From an uncultured Sulfurimonas sp. (GTDB taxonomy: Bacteria > Campylobacterota > Campylobacteria > Campylobacterales > Sulfurimonadaceae): 64,000 bases of DNA. The notes under the pieces were generated by a model. That model saw nothing but the letters and a program-made list of their open reading frames with translations, made no database searches and was not told where the DNA came from. Positions within the stretch are counted from its first letter, which is position 1; each line of letters starts with the position of its first letter. The DNA is taken from contig NZ_OY759725.1 of assembly GCF_963662755.1 (NCBI RefSeq), positions 868,001 through 932,000 on the forward strand. The letters run 5' to 3'. Of the stretch, positions 15,770 to 25,127 are shown piece after piece. The translations under genes were made by a program, and so were the position numbers.

Positions 15770-17868
15770 ACACTAACTTGAGAGATGCTATGCTGATATT
15801 TTCGTGCAGTCTCTTTTATAACAAACTCTAAATTTTGAATATGTATAAGTTCAAACTTAGCATCTAAGATATCTTTTAAACTGTCTAAAGTTTTAACCTC
15901 ATCCCCATTAGCATCTATAAAACCACCAAGCCACATATCTTTTGGAGTTGAGCTTTCTTGCCAAGTATATGGAGAGGTTAATATTAAAATTCCCTCATCA
16001 TTTACTCTTGCATCTATAGTGTCTAAAAATAACTTAGGATTGTAGAGTCTATCTATAAGGTTTGTAGCCATCACCAAATCATAAGAGTTAAAGTTTGGTT
16101 TTAAGTTACAAGCATCTCCTTGCCAAAAAGAGACTTTTTTTCTTAAGTTTTCATATCCTAACTCTTCGATGCTAACTTTTTTCTTTATAGAGAGTTCACC
16201 CTCTTCTTTTGAGCTAAATGCCACAAAACCAGCATCTTTTAACTTCGCTCCAACTTGAACAAAACGAACAGAAAAATCTATCCCCTCTACCTCATCAAAA
16301 ACTTTTGCAAGCTCAAAAGAAGCACGACCTGTGGCACATCCAAGATCTAGTGCTTTAGTTTTATTTGTAGCAAATTTAGATGCTATTTTTGCACACTCTA
16401 TAGCAAAGTTTTTAACTCCAAAATGAGCATCTCCATATTGGAACTCACAGTATTGAGAAACAAGTTCATCGCTCTCATAGATATCTGCATCTGATGCTTG
16501 TTTATTTTGTGTGATAACATATCTAAAACCTGCATTTTGAGGAAAGTGTTTTCTAAAAGCATAACGAGAGTGTTTCATAATTAAGTTTCCGCTACTTGCC
16601 CATGAAGAACCTAAGATAAGAGCGTGTTTATCATCAAAAGTAGGAGTTGAGAAGTCATCATAAGCAGGATGCACTTCAAAACCAGCAAAACCTCTTATTG
16701 GAGTCCTGCTCCACTGCCAAACATTTCCTACCACATCATAGATGCTATTTTTGTTTTTCATAGAAAAACTAAACTCATTTACAGGACAAGAACTTGCAAA
16801 ATGATAAAAGTTTAGATTGGCTCTACTCTCATGAAACTCTGGCAAATCTTGAAGTCCAGACTGGTTGTAAATAGCTCTATATTCAGCTTCACTTGGAAGT
16901 GTATAAGTCACTCCATCTTTTTGACTTTTGTATCTACAAAAAGCCTCAGCCTCAAGTGCATTTACATCAACTGGCCAATCAAGTGGCATCTCCATAAGCT
17001 TACTAAGTGTTCTATACTTATACTCCCCATCTTCTAAAACCCAAAACACAGGATGTATAGCTTGAGATTTTTGCAAAAACAACAAACCCTCTTCATCCCA
17101 TAAATCTTCATTTATATATCCGCCATCCTTTACAAACTCCATAAACTCGCCATTGCTTACAAGATACTTTGAAGCTTTAAACTCACCTACATCTTCGCCA
17201 TAAGTTCCATACTCATTATCCCAACCATATAGATGATGTGAAGTGTTTTTTCCAAGTTCTACATACTCAGATGCTACACTTACCATCTCGTTTTTTGGAG
17301 CATCTGAGGAGTGAGAACAAGGTTTAAACTCACTGACTTCTTTTACAAACTCTAATGGCATCTGGCGATGTAAGACTAAAGAAGTCTCTATGTGAATTCT
17401 CTCATGTTCTATGCCCATAAGAATGACCCACATATCTGAGTCTGATTTTATTGGCAGAGTTAGAGGCATAGTCATAATCAACCCATCAACTAACTCTCTT
17501 ACTTTTGCTCTATACTCCCTAACCTCATCAACACTTGGCCAAGCATAGTTTTTAGAATCTACATCATCCCAAGCCATCTCATCTACACCAACTGCAAAGA
17601 TAGACTCAAAAGAAGCATCTACTCTATTTTTTATCACTTTCATATTTACAAGTTTATTTACAAAAAAAGTAGCGGTATGACCAAAGTAAAATATCATAGG
17701 ATGACGAGTAAGTTCTGACTTCTTATAAAAAACAGAGTCATCTTTTAAAACCTCAAAAACTTTTTCATAAAGAGTGTATGTGTTGTGAAAATACTCTCTT
17801 ATCTCTTGTCGTTTTTTTTGAATGTCATTTCCATTAAGCGTTATGGGATAGATACTAAGATTACTCAA
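15754..17868 (-). CDS. ovoA: 5-histidylcysteine sulfoxide synthase / 4-mercaptohistidine N1-methyltransferase
   Basis: OvoA joins cysteine to histidine with O2 and, after the lyase step, methylates the thiohistidine to ovothiol A. The 704 residues show the full three-part layout: an N-terminal DinB-like iron domain (about 15-180) with likely iron ligands in YFGHTA (His 64) and GIEHERIHIE (His 155 and 159); a formylglycine-synthase-like domain (about 200-455) including VVGNVWQWSRTP and GSSWASSGN; and a C-terminal SAM methyltransferase (about 470-704) with motif I LDLGCATGRASFE. The start is TTG (17866-17868) with AAAGG upstream. It is divergent from pgeF, only 32 bases away. Iron-dependent oxygen use implies micro-oxic or oxidative conditions. 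Confidence 0.92.
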   Translation of the reverse strand: MSNLSIYPITLNGNDIQKKRQEIREYFHNTYTLYEKVFEVLKDDSVFYKKSELTRHPMIFYFGHTATFFVNKLVNMKVIKNRVDASFESIFAVGVDEMAWDDVDSKNYAWPSVDEVREYRAKVRELVDGLIMTMPLTLPIKSDSDMWVILMGIEHERIHIETSLVLHRQMPLEFVKEVSEFKPCSHSSDAPKNEMVSVASEYVELGKNTSHHLYGWDNEYGTYGEDVGEFKASKYLVSNGEFMEFVKDGGYINEDLWDEEGLLFLQKSQAIHPVFWVLEDGEYKYRTLSKLMEMPLDWPVDVNALEAEAFCRYKSQKDGVTYTLPSEAEYRAIYNQSGLQDLPEFHESRANLNFYHFASSCPVNEFSFSMKNKNSIYDVVGNVWQWSRTPIRGFAGFEVHPAYDDFSTPTFDDKHALILGSSWASSGNLIMKHSRYAFRKHFPQNAGFRYVITQNKQASDADIYESDELVSQYCEFQYGDAHFGVKNFAIECAKIASKFATNKTKALDLGCATGRASFELAKVFDEVEGIDFSVRFVQVGAKLKDAGFVAFSSKEEGELSIKKKVSIEELGYENLRKKVSFWQGDACNLKPNFNSYDLVMATNLIDRLYNPKLFLDTIDARVNDEGILILTSPYTWQESSTPKDMWLGGFIDANGDEVKTLDSLKDILDAKFELIHIQNLEFVIKETARKYQHSISQVSVWKKR

Positions 17869-17888
17869 GTGAAGCCTTTAAATTTTGT

Positions 17889-17894
17889 TATAAT
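17889..17894 (+). promoter_or_regulatory. -10 box of an apparently leaderless pgeF promoter
   Basis: TATAAT seven bases before the pgeF ATG, so transcription would begin at or next to the A of the start codon. No Shine-Dalgarno fits between the box and the ATG. It nearly abuts the divergent ovoA -10 box. Confidence 0.55.
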
Positions 17895-17895
17895 G

Positions 17896-17901
17896 ATTAT
17901 A
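17896..17901 (-). promoter_or_regulatory. -10 box for ovoA operon
   Basis: TATAAT on the minus strand 27 bases before the ovoA TTG start, leaving a leader of about 20 bases with AAAGG. It overlaps the first base of pgeF and is separated from the opposite -10 box by one base, so both promoters cannot easily be occupied at once. Confidence 0.5.
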
Positions 17902-18653
17902 TGAAAATTTATCAAAGTAAACTATTAAAGCCTTTTAAAAACTTAACTCATGCATTTACTACTAAACATAATGGGGTAAGTAAAACTCCTTACACTTCTT
18001 TAAATCTTGCTTTTCATGTAGGCGACAACTCTAAAGATGTTATAAAAAACCATAAACTTTTAGCATCTGAGCAAAACTATGACATAAAAGCACTCATTCA
18101 TATGAAACAAATTCACTCTGATATAGTTCATATAGTAGATGCTAATGATAATTTTAACAATCCTCCAACTTGTGACGCACTTATAACTAACAAAACAAAA
18201 ACTCCTCTTATGGTTATGGTTGCTGATTGTTCACCTGTGCTTTTTTATGATGATAGAAAAAAAGTGATAGCCGTAGCTCACGCAGGTCGCCAAGGTGCTT
18301 TTAAAAATATAGTTCAAAATGTCATTAATTCATTTAAAGATAATTATGGTTCAGATGCAAAAGATATTTATGTAAGTATCGGTGCAAGTATTGGGGTTTG
18401 CTGTTATGAGGTTGGAAGTGAAATTTATGAAGAGGCTAAAGAGCTAAATCTGTCTTATGCAATAAAGAAAAAAGAAAATAGTTTTTATCTTGATATCGCT
18501 AAAATACTAAATAAACAACTTTTAGCATCTGGTATTCAAGAGAAAAATATAGAGATATCAAGAGATTGTAGTTCTTGTAAAAATAATAAATATTTTTCTT
18601 ATAGAGCAGATAAAATAACCGGCAGATTTGCTGGAGTAATTATTTTAAATTAG
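17901..18653 (+). CDS. pgeF: Peptidoglycan editing factor / laccase-domain protein
   Basis: A 250-residue YfiH/LACC1 family protein. In other bacteria members act as purine nucleoside phosphorylases or remove wrongly inserted serine from peptidoglycan precursors. Metal-type residues appear as MKQIHSD (His), VADCSPVLFYDD (Cys), AVAHAGRQGA (His) and SIGVCCYEVG. The product starts directly at the ATG next to the -10 box with no ribosome site. Its 3' end overlaps dxs on the opposite strand by 9 bases. Confidence 0.88.
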   Translation: MKIYQSKLLKPFKNLTHAFTTKHNGVSKTPYTSLNLAFHVGDNSKDVIKNHKLLASEQNYDIKALIHMKQIHSDIVHIVDANDNFNNPPTCDALITNKTKTPLMVMVADCSPVLFYDDRKKVIAVAHAGRQGAFKNIVQNVINSFKDNYGSDAKDIYVSIGASIGVCCYEVGSEIYEEAKELNLSYAIKKKENSFYLDIAKILNKQLLASGIQEKNIEISRDCSSCKNNKYFSYRADKITGRFAGVIILN

Positions 18654-20465
18654 CTTTTGTACTTTTTTTGCTAATTGTTCTGGTAAAAGACCAAGTGATT
18701 TTTCTACAAGTTTTGTATTTCCATGAGTTATAAATGCATCTTCATATTCAAAACTCTCCAATGAAATATCTAAAATTTTATCCTGAGCTAAAAATTCTAA
18801 AATAGCAGAACCTACACCACCCATTTTAGAACTATCGCTAAATACGAACCATTTTTTATGTTTAATTGCCATCTCTCGTAGCATCTCTTTATCAAGTGGT
18901 TTTACAAATCTTAAATCAAGCATGCTAACTTCCACATCTAAAAGTTGCGCTGTTTCATACGCACGTCCGACACCATTTCCATAGCCAATAAAAAGTATGT
19001 CATTTTCACTTGATAAAAGTAGTTGAGATTTACCTAGTTCAAAAGGAGTTGATTCAGGAAGTTCACCCTCTATAAAAGATCCTCTTGGATAGCGAAGAGA
19101 ACATGGATGCTCATACTCAGCTGCAAAACCAAGAGCTTGATGAAATGACTTTTCATCTCTTGGAGCAAAGAGTGTCATATTTGGCACAGCTCTTAAAAAA
19201 CTTATATCAAAAACACCCTGATGAGTCTCTCCATCTTCTCCAACGATTCCAGCCCTATCAAGTGCAAAAACAACAGGCAAATCCATCAAACAAGTATCAT
19301 GAATAACTTGATCATACCCACGTTGCAAAAATGTTGAATAAATTGTACAAAATGGTTTAAATCCCTCTTTTGCTAATGCCGCCATAGAAGTTACAGCATG
19401 TTGTTCAGCAATAGCCACATCCCAAAATCTATCTGGATAAGCTTCCATTAACTCACTAAGACCTGTTCCACTTGGCATAGCTGCCGTAGCTCCAACTATT
19501 TTTTCATCATTTTTTGCTAGATGCATTAGTGCTTGAGTATATATCTGAGTAGCACTTTTTGCAGATGATTTTTTAAAACTTGTTCCATCGCTAAGGTCAA
19601 ACGGACCAACACCATGCCACTTTTCTTCATGACCTTCTGCTATATCATAGCCTTTTCCCTTAAGAGTTTGAGCATGAATAATTACAGGCTGTTTAAGCTT
19701 TTTTGCCATCTGCATAATTTCTATAAGCTGAGAAAGATTGTGACCATCCACAGGTCCAATATAGTTTATACCCATCTCTTCAAACATCATACCAGGAGTT
19801 ATAAGCTTAAGGCTCTCTTCCATTCTTTTAGCAATATAGTGAGCACCATCACCAAAGTTATCTACAAAGTTTTCAGTATGTTTTTTAAACTTTTGATAAA
19901 ATGGAGATGCCATGGCAGAGCTAAGCATTCTACTCAAAGCACCTATTGGTTTTGCAATACTCATTTCATTGTCATTAAGTATAATAACCATTGGATACTT
20001 TCTATCGCCAAGTTCATTTAGAGCTTCATAAACCATACCAGCTGTCATAGAACCATCACCTATCATAATAACAGGAATTCTTGAATCTTGTTCACCTTTT
20101 AAAGCGATGGCTTTTGCAGCTCCTACTCCTAAAGATATGGAAGTAGAGCTATGTCCAGCTACAAAATAATCATGTTCGGATTCACTAGGTTTTGTATAAC
20201 CACAAGTTCCACCAAATTGACGCAGAGTATCAAACTCTTCCCATCTATCTGTTAAAAGTTTATGCGCATAAGATTGATGTGAAACATCAAAGATAAAAGG
20301 GTCTTTTTTAGAATCAAATACCTTATGCATCGCTACTATCAGTTCTGTAGCACCAAGTGTTGAACTTAAATGTCCACCATTTTTACTAACTACTCTTAAA
20401 ATTTCTTCTCTTATATCTTGGCAAAGAACCTCAAGTTCTTTTATACTTTTTTGTTTTATATTCAT
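18645..20465 (-). CDS. dxs: 1-deoxy-D-xylulose-5-phosphate synthase
   Basis: The thiamine-diphosphate enzyme that starts the MEP isoprenoid pathway by condensing pyruvate with glyceraldehyde-3-phosphate. At 606 residues it has normal length. Landmarks are FDVSHQSYAHKLLTDR, AGHSSTSISLGVGAA, the ThDP motif VIMIGDGSMTAGMVYEALN (GDG...N), DGHNLSQLIE, the catalytic-type IAEQHAVTSMAALA and DRAGIVGEDGETHQG. It is directly downstream of fliH (6 bases), the same fliH-dxs linkage I recall from Campylobacter and Helicobacter. ispE of the same pathway lies at 61 kb. Confidence 0.97.
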   Translation of the reverse strand: MNIKQKSIKELEVLCQDIREEILRVVSKNGGHLSSTLGATELIVAMHKVFDSKKDPFIFDVSHQSYAHKLLTDRWEEFDTLRQFGGTCGYTKPSESEHDYFVAGHSSTSISLGVGAAKAIALKGEQDSRIPVIMIGDGSMTAGMVYEALNELGDRKYPMVIILNDNEMSIAKPIGALSRMLSSAMASPFYQKFKKHTENFVDNFGDGAHYIAKRMEESLKLITPGMMFEEMGINYIGPVDGHNLSQLIEIMQMAKKLKQPVIIHAQTLKGKGYDIAEGHEEKWHGVGPFDLSDGTSFKKSSAKSATQIYTQALMHLAKNDEKIVGATAAMPSGTGLSELMEAYPDRFWDVAIAEQHAVTSMAALAKEGFKPFCTIYSTFLQRGYDQVIHDTCLMDLPVVFALDRAGIVGEDGETHQGVFDISFLRAVPNMTLFAPRDEKSFHQALGFAAEYEHPCSLRYPRGSFIEGELPESTPFELGKSQLLLSSENDILFIGYGNGVGRAYETAQLLDVEVSMLDLRFVKPLDKEMLREMAIKHKKWFVFSDSSKMGGVGSAILEFLAQDKILDISLESFEYEDAFITHGNTKLVEKSLGLLPEQLAKKVQKLI

Positions 20466-20471
20466 AATTTT

Positions 20472-21272
20472 TTATTCACTTAAAGCTGCTCTTTTTACTC
20501 TTTCAAATCTTTTTGAAATTTGTGCATCTATATTTCCTGCATCACTGATGGCTATAACACCACCCTCACTTACAGCACTATCTGAAACAATGTTTACATG
20601 TTCTAATGAACCTAGTTTTTGAGAAATTTCACCATGATTTTTAGGGTTTACTTTTAGTGTTATTTTTGATGCACTTTGTAATTCTTTTATAAGTTCTCTT
20701 GATAAAACTTCTGCGATAGCTGAGGAACTCTCTTTTAACTCAATATTTATAACTTCTTTTGAGATATCAACCGCAGCACTGACTAACTCATTTTTAATAC
20801 CCTCAAGTGCTTTTTCATAATCACTTGCACAATTTTCTAGCTTCATAACCGAGTCACTAAAAAGAGTTAAACTATTTGTTATATTTGACTTTTCATCTTT
20901 TAGTGCTTGCTCTTTAGCAGATGCCACACCATCATTAAAAGCTTCAAGCTTAACTTTTTCCAACTCTTTAATATGTTCTTCACTCATGCTCTCTAACTTC
21001 ATTTGAAGCTTAATAAAGTTCGATGACATCTCATCAGTTTTTTTCATTAATGACTCTATCAAAGAGTCTTTTGAACTTTGACTTATAGAAGTAGCATCTA
21101 TATCACTCTCTCTTCTACCTGCTTTGGTTTCTGTGCGAGATTCAGTATTTTCTCTAGCAGGTGCTTCTTTAGAAAGTTCTTTATCATTTGTGCTACCCAT
21201 AGCCAAAACTTTAAAATTATACTTATCTATACTATGTTGAATAAGCCTACTGTTAGATATTACCGTTGCCAT
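20472..21272 (-). CDS. fliH: Flagellar assembly protein FliH
   Basis: The regulator of the flagellar export ATPase FliI, located at the cytoplasmic base of the flagellum. At 266 residues it has a variable charged N terminus, a long helical middle (about 80-150, including LIESLMKKTDEMSSN and AFNDGVASAKEQAL) and a conserved C-terminal domain with VDISKEVINIEL, LKVNPKNH and a GGVIAISD-x2-NIDAQI segment, typical of FliH/YscL. It follows fliG by 4 bases in the fliF-fliG-fliH-dxs operon. Confidence 0.9.
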   Translation of the reverse strand: MATVISNSRLIQHSIDKYNFKVLAMGSTNDKELSKEAPARENTESRTETKAGRRESDIDATSISQSSKDSLIESLMKKTDEMSSNFIKLQMKLESMSEEHIKELEKVKLEAFNDGVASAKEQALKDEKSNITNSLTLFSDSVMKLENCASDYEKALEGIKNELVSAAVDISKEVINIELKESSSAIAEVLSRELIKELQSASKITLKVNPKNHGEISQKLGSLEHVNIVSDSAVSEGGVIAISDAGNIDAQISKRFERVKRAALSE

Positions 21273-21276
21273 AAAC

Positions 21277-22302
21277 TTACTCTACCATCTCATCACTTGA
21301 ACCCATTTGAATAGTTCCAGCTTCAGCAAGTCCATTAACAACTTCAACAATTTTTCTTTGAGAAGTTTCAACATCTTTCATTTTAACAGCACCAAGAAAC
21401 TGCATCTCTTCATCAAATGCTTCTTTGGCTCTTTCACTCATTGCAGAGAAGAACTTCTCTTTAAGTTCTTCAGGGGCACTTTTTAGTGCAAGCATAAGTT
21501 CTTTTTTGTCTACTGTTTTTAAAATTTCAGTAATTGCACCTTTATCTAAAGTCACTATATCTTCAAAAGTAAACATCATCTCTTTAATAAGAGTTGCTAA
21601 TTCTTCATCAACTTGTTCAACTTGAGATAGAGTAGCTTTTGCACTTTTAGCGCCAAGTCGATTAAAGATATCTGCAACAGCACGAGGCCCACCAACTTCA
21701 ACTTTATATGAAGCAAGAGACTCTAACTTAGATTCTAAGACTGCCGATACTCTTTTTATAACTGAAGGAGAAATGTCTCCAAGTTTAGCCATTCTCATAG
21801 CAACTTCTGAGCGAAGGTCATCAGGGAAAAACTGTAGAGTATCTGCTGCTTCGGTAGCATCCATATGTGCCAATATAAGCGCAATAGTTTGTGGATGTTC
21901 ATTAACAATAAAGTCTGATAGTTGCTGTGGTTTGATTTTTGAAAGATATGCAAAATTTTGAGTGTTTTGCATACTTTTTGATAACTTTTCTAAAACTTTT
22001 TTAGCTTCTTCTGGTCCTAAAGTTCTATAGAGCAACTCTCTTGCATACTCCATACCACCAGTAGTAAGAAATTGACCAGATTGAAAAATAGCATGAAACT
22101 CTTCTAGTATTGCAGTAGCTACAGCTTTTTCAACACTTCTATTTCCTGCTATATATTTAGAAACTTCAGTTATAGCATCTACGCTCATATTTGAAAAAAT
22201 GGCCGCTGTGGACTCTTCACCAAGTTGCATAAGTAAAATAGCGATTTTTTCTGCCATGCTCATTTCATCAAAAGAAGCTTGTTGTGCTGGATTTAAATTC
22301 AT
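21277..22302 (-). CDS. fliG: Flagellar motor switch protein FliG
   Basis: The rotor protein that joins the MS ring to the C ring and interacts with the stator. At 341 residues the three FliG domains are present: N-terminal (AEKIAILLMQLGEE), middle with the EHPQ motif (NEHPQTIALILAHMD) and C-terminal torque helix (FTFEDIVTLDKGAI, followed by DKKELMLALKSAPEE, charged residues that meet the stator). Its ATG overlaps the fliF stop by one base. Confidence 0.97.
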   Translation of the reverse strand: MNLNPAQQASFDEMSMAEKIAILLMQLGEESTAAIFSNMSVDAITEVSKYIAGNRSVEKAVATAILEEFHAIFQSGQFLTTGGMEYARELLYRTLGPEEAKKVLEKLSKSMQNTQNFAYLSKIKPQQLSDFIVNEHPQTIALILAHMDATEAADTLQFFPDDLRSEVAMRMAKLGDISPSVIKRVSAVLESKLESLASYKVEVGGPRAVADIFNRLGAKSAKATLSQVEQVDEELATLIKEMMFTFEDIVTLDKGAITEILKTVDKKELMLALKSAPEELKEKFFSAMSERAKEAFDEEMQFLGAVKMKDVETSQRKIVEVVNGLAEAGTIQMGSSDEMVE

Positions 22303-24017
22303 TATTTATTACCCTCTTTTCTATGTCCATCTTCTTCTTCTGATAAAAGAGATTGAAGAAGTGCCGCTATCTCTTCTGGAGCATCTTCTGCCATAGTTCT
22401 GACTTTTTCTAGTAAAACTTCATGTTTGAGTTCATCTTCATTAAAGCCATCTCCAACACCAAGTTGACTCTCAACTTTTTTACGCATTGCCTGAACTTTT
22501 TCTACTAAATCTTCTTCTTCATCATCATCTAAATCAAGCGCAGGTCGCTCAAGAGTTTCATCTTCTTTAGATACTTCAAGCATTCTAAGCGCAAATGGAG
22601 ATATAACTTTTTTGTAAAGAATAAGAAGTAAGATAAGAACAAAGATATATTTAAATACTCCAGAAAATGGCGCTAAATAAGTTTGACTAAATGTTACTGC
22701 TTGAGACACGCCATCAACCTCAATAGGTGTATTATCTCTTTTAAATTGAAGATTTTTAACGCTAACTTGATCACCTCTAGCTTCATCTATACCTATTGAT
22801 CTGCTAACAAGTGAAGCAAGAGCATCTAAATCACTCTCTTGCAATGCTTCATATTCAAGAGTGTCACCATTGCTACCATCATCATTTAATTTATACTTGT
22901 ACTTACCATCAACAATAACAGCTGCACTAATTTTTTTTATTCTAGCAAACTGGCTCTTTGTAGTAGATACAGTTTTACCTACTTCATAGTTAGTGGTACC
23001 TGTGTTTTTTTCATATTTTTCACTAGTTTGATTGTTTTTAAGACCTTGAACAGGACCAATATTGCTGACAGTCCCAGGAACTCCTCCAATCTCAGCAGGA
23101 GCACCGCCCTCTCTTTTTTCTTCACTAACTTGCTCGCTTCTAACAACATTCTCAGGATCAAATGTCTCAGAAGTAGAGTTTTTAATAGAAAAATCAAAAT
23201 CAATAGTAACTTGAGCTACTACTTTTTCATTTCCTCCGACAAATGGAGATATAACTTGCATTATCTTTGCTTGTCTTTTTTTCTCTTCTTTATTTTTAAA
23301 CTTTTGCTGAACAGCAGATAGCTCACTCATTTGAGCCATCTCATCTTCATCACCCAAAGTTTCCCCATCTGAATCCACGAGCATAACATTCTCTGGTTTC
23401 ATCTTTGAAACTGCGGCAGCTACTAAATTTTTAATACCTCTAATTTGTTTAGGAGAGAGTCTCTTACCCTCAACCATTTGAACCATTACTGAAGCACTTG
23501 GATCTACTTGTTTAGACACAAAAAGCGTATCTTTTGGAAGAGCAAGACTAACACTTGCAGACTCTATTGGAATAAGAGCGTTAATTGTACGTGATAGTTC
23601 ACCTTCTAAGGCACGGAGATATTTAACATTTTGATCAAAACTCGTAGCTCCAAACTCTTGCGTGTCAAAGAGTTCAAAACCAACACCACTATTTTTAGGA
23701 ATACCCATAGATGCTATGGTTATACGCTCTTTATAAACAACATCTTTTGGTACTTTTATTATGTTGTTATCTTCTAGCTTATATTTAATTCCATCTTTTT
23801 CTAATTGATCAACAATTTTGGCTGCATCTTCGGAGCTTAGGGAGTTAAAAAGGATTTCATAATTATCATCTGTACTTTTTTTAGATGTATATACAACCAA
23901 AAAAATTAAAAATGCCACTATACCAACTATAGCCGTAGCAATAATAATTCTTTGTTGTGAAGTTAGTTTAGTATAAAGAACAACTAACTGAGAAAAAAGT
24001 ACTTTAAAATCCATCAA
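22302..24017 (-). CDS. fliF: Flagellar MS-ring protein FliF
   Basis: Forms the membrane/supramembrane ring on which the flagellum is built. At 571 residues there are two transmembrane helices, near the N terminus (about 24-44) and near residue 455-475 (FKYIFVLILLLILYK). The periplasmic part contains ring-building motifs (DTQEFGATSFDQNVKYLRALEGELSRT begins near residue 110) and LVAAAVSKMKPENVMLVD. The acidic cytoplasmic tail binds FliG. It is the first flagellar gene after hisC on this strand. Confidence 0.96.
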   Translation of the reverse strand: MMDFKVLFSQLVVLYTKLTSQQRIIIATAIVGIVAFLIFLVVYTSKKSTDDNYEILFNSLSSEDAAKIVDQLEKDGIKYKLEDNNIIKVPKDVVYKERITIASMGIPKNSGVGFELFDTQEFGATSFDQNVKYLRALEGELSRTINALIPIESASVSLALPKDTLFVSKQVDPSASVMVQMVEGKRLSPKQIRGIKNLVAAAVSKMKPENVMLVDSDGETLGDEDEMAQMSELSAVQQKFKNKEEKKRQAKIMQVISPFVGGNEKVVAQVTIDFDFSIKNSTSETFDPENVVRSEQVSEEKREGGAPAEIGGVPGTVSNIGPVQGLKNNQTSEKYEKNTGTTNYEVGKTVSTTKSQFARIKKISAAVIVDGKYKYKLNDDGSNGDTLEYEALQESDLDALASLVSRSIGIDEARGDQVSVKNLQFKRDNTPIEVDGVSQAVTFSQTYLAPFSGVFKYIFVLILLLILYKKVISPFALRMLEVSKEDETLERPALDLDDDEEEDLVEKVQAMRKKVESQLGVGDGFNEDELKHEVLLEKVRTMAEDAPEEIAALLQSLLSEEEDGHRKEGNK

Positions 24018-24032
24018 TTTCCCATTTTTTTA

Positions 24033-25127
24033 TTACAAAATTTCTGTTATTAATTCAAAAAAACGACTATTTTGTTCTTTTGTTCCAACAGTTACTCTTA
24101 TTGCATTCATGTTGTAGCTACTAAGATCTCTAACTATCATTCCCTTTCTTAAGAGAAGATCTGCAACTTGGGATGATTTATAGCTAGAATTTAGACATAA
24201 AGTAACGAAATTTGTATAGCTGTTAATTATATCTATTTTTTGCTCTTTTGCAAACTCTTCATAGCGTTTCATCTCATTAAAACAACCAACTACACTATTG
24301 TTTACAAATTCTTCATCCCCTAAAGCTACAGTTGCAGCCTCAAGTGAAAGAGTAGTAACGTTAAAAGGAGGTCTTAGTTTATATAACTCTTTTATGATTT
24401 TAGCTTCTGCAACACCATAACCAACGCGCATACCACCAAGACCATATGCTTTTGAGAAAGTTCCAAGATATATAACATTATCAAACTCATTTATTAAATC
24501 TTTTGGTTTAACTTCTTTAGATGCATCTTTAACTAAAGCATACTCCATATACGCGCCATCAACAACAACTAAAGTATCGCTATCTATCTTTTTAAGAAAA
24601 TCAAAAAGTTTAACAGCATCTATAGCATCTCCTGTTGGATTATTTGGTGTGCATAAAAAGATTATAGATGGTTTTTCTTTTTTGTAAATTTCATAAAATT
24701 CATCTAAATCATGTTCTTGAGATGCTGTTCTTAAAATCTCAGCACCTACGTGCTTTGCATATATTTCATACATTGCAAAAGTTATAGAGTTCATAAGTAT
24801 TTTAGACTCAGAGTTTGCTTTTGCATGAATTAAAAATTCTATTACTTGATCGCTTCCTGAACCTATAATTACATTTTCATAGCCTACATCAAATCTCGAA
24901 CTTAGTGCATTTTTTAAAGCCATCATAGAATCATCAGGATATAAAGACATTTTTGAAATTATCTTAGACACTGCATCTTTAACTTTTGTAGAACAACCAT
25001 TAGGATTTTCGTTACTTGCTAGTTTTACAATATCTTTAGACTCTATACCAAACTCTCTTACAACCAATTCTATAGGCTTTCCAGCCTCATAGTTTTTGAT
25101 ATCTTTCATTTTTTCATTAAAGTTCAT
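24033..25127 (-). CDS. hisC: Histidinol-phosphate aminotransferase
   Basis: The PLP enzyme that makes histidinol phosphate from imidazole acetol phosphate; in this class it may also serve aromatic amino-acid transamination. At 364 residues it shows [33 protein letters not shown], the PLP lysine in [17 protein letters not shown] and the C-terminal Arg in AIRVTVGT. It overlaps the 3' end of pheA by 11 bases, so phenylalanine and histidine steps are on one message. Confidence 0.94.
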   Translation of the reverse strand: MNFNEKMKDIKNYEAGKPIELVVREFGIESKDIVKLASNENPNGCSTKVKDAVSKIISKMSLYPDDSMMALKNALSSRFDVGYENVIIGSGSDQVIEFLIHAKANSESKILMNSITFAMYEIYAKHVGAEILRTASQEHDLDEFYEIYKKEKPSIIFLCTPNNPTGDAIDAVKLFDFLKKIDSDTLVVVDGAYMEYALVKDASKEVKPKDLINEFDNVIYLGTFSKAYGLGGMRVGYGVAEAKIIKELYKLRPPFNVTTLSLEAATVALGDEEFVNNSVVGCFNEMKRYEEFAKEQKIDIINSYTNFVTLCLNSSYKSSQVADLLLRKGMIVRDLSSYNMNAIRVTVGTKEQNSRFFELITEIL

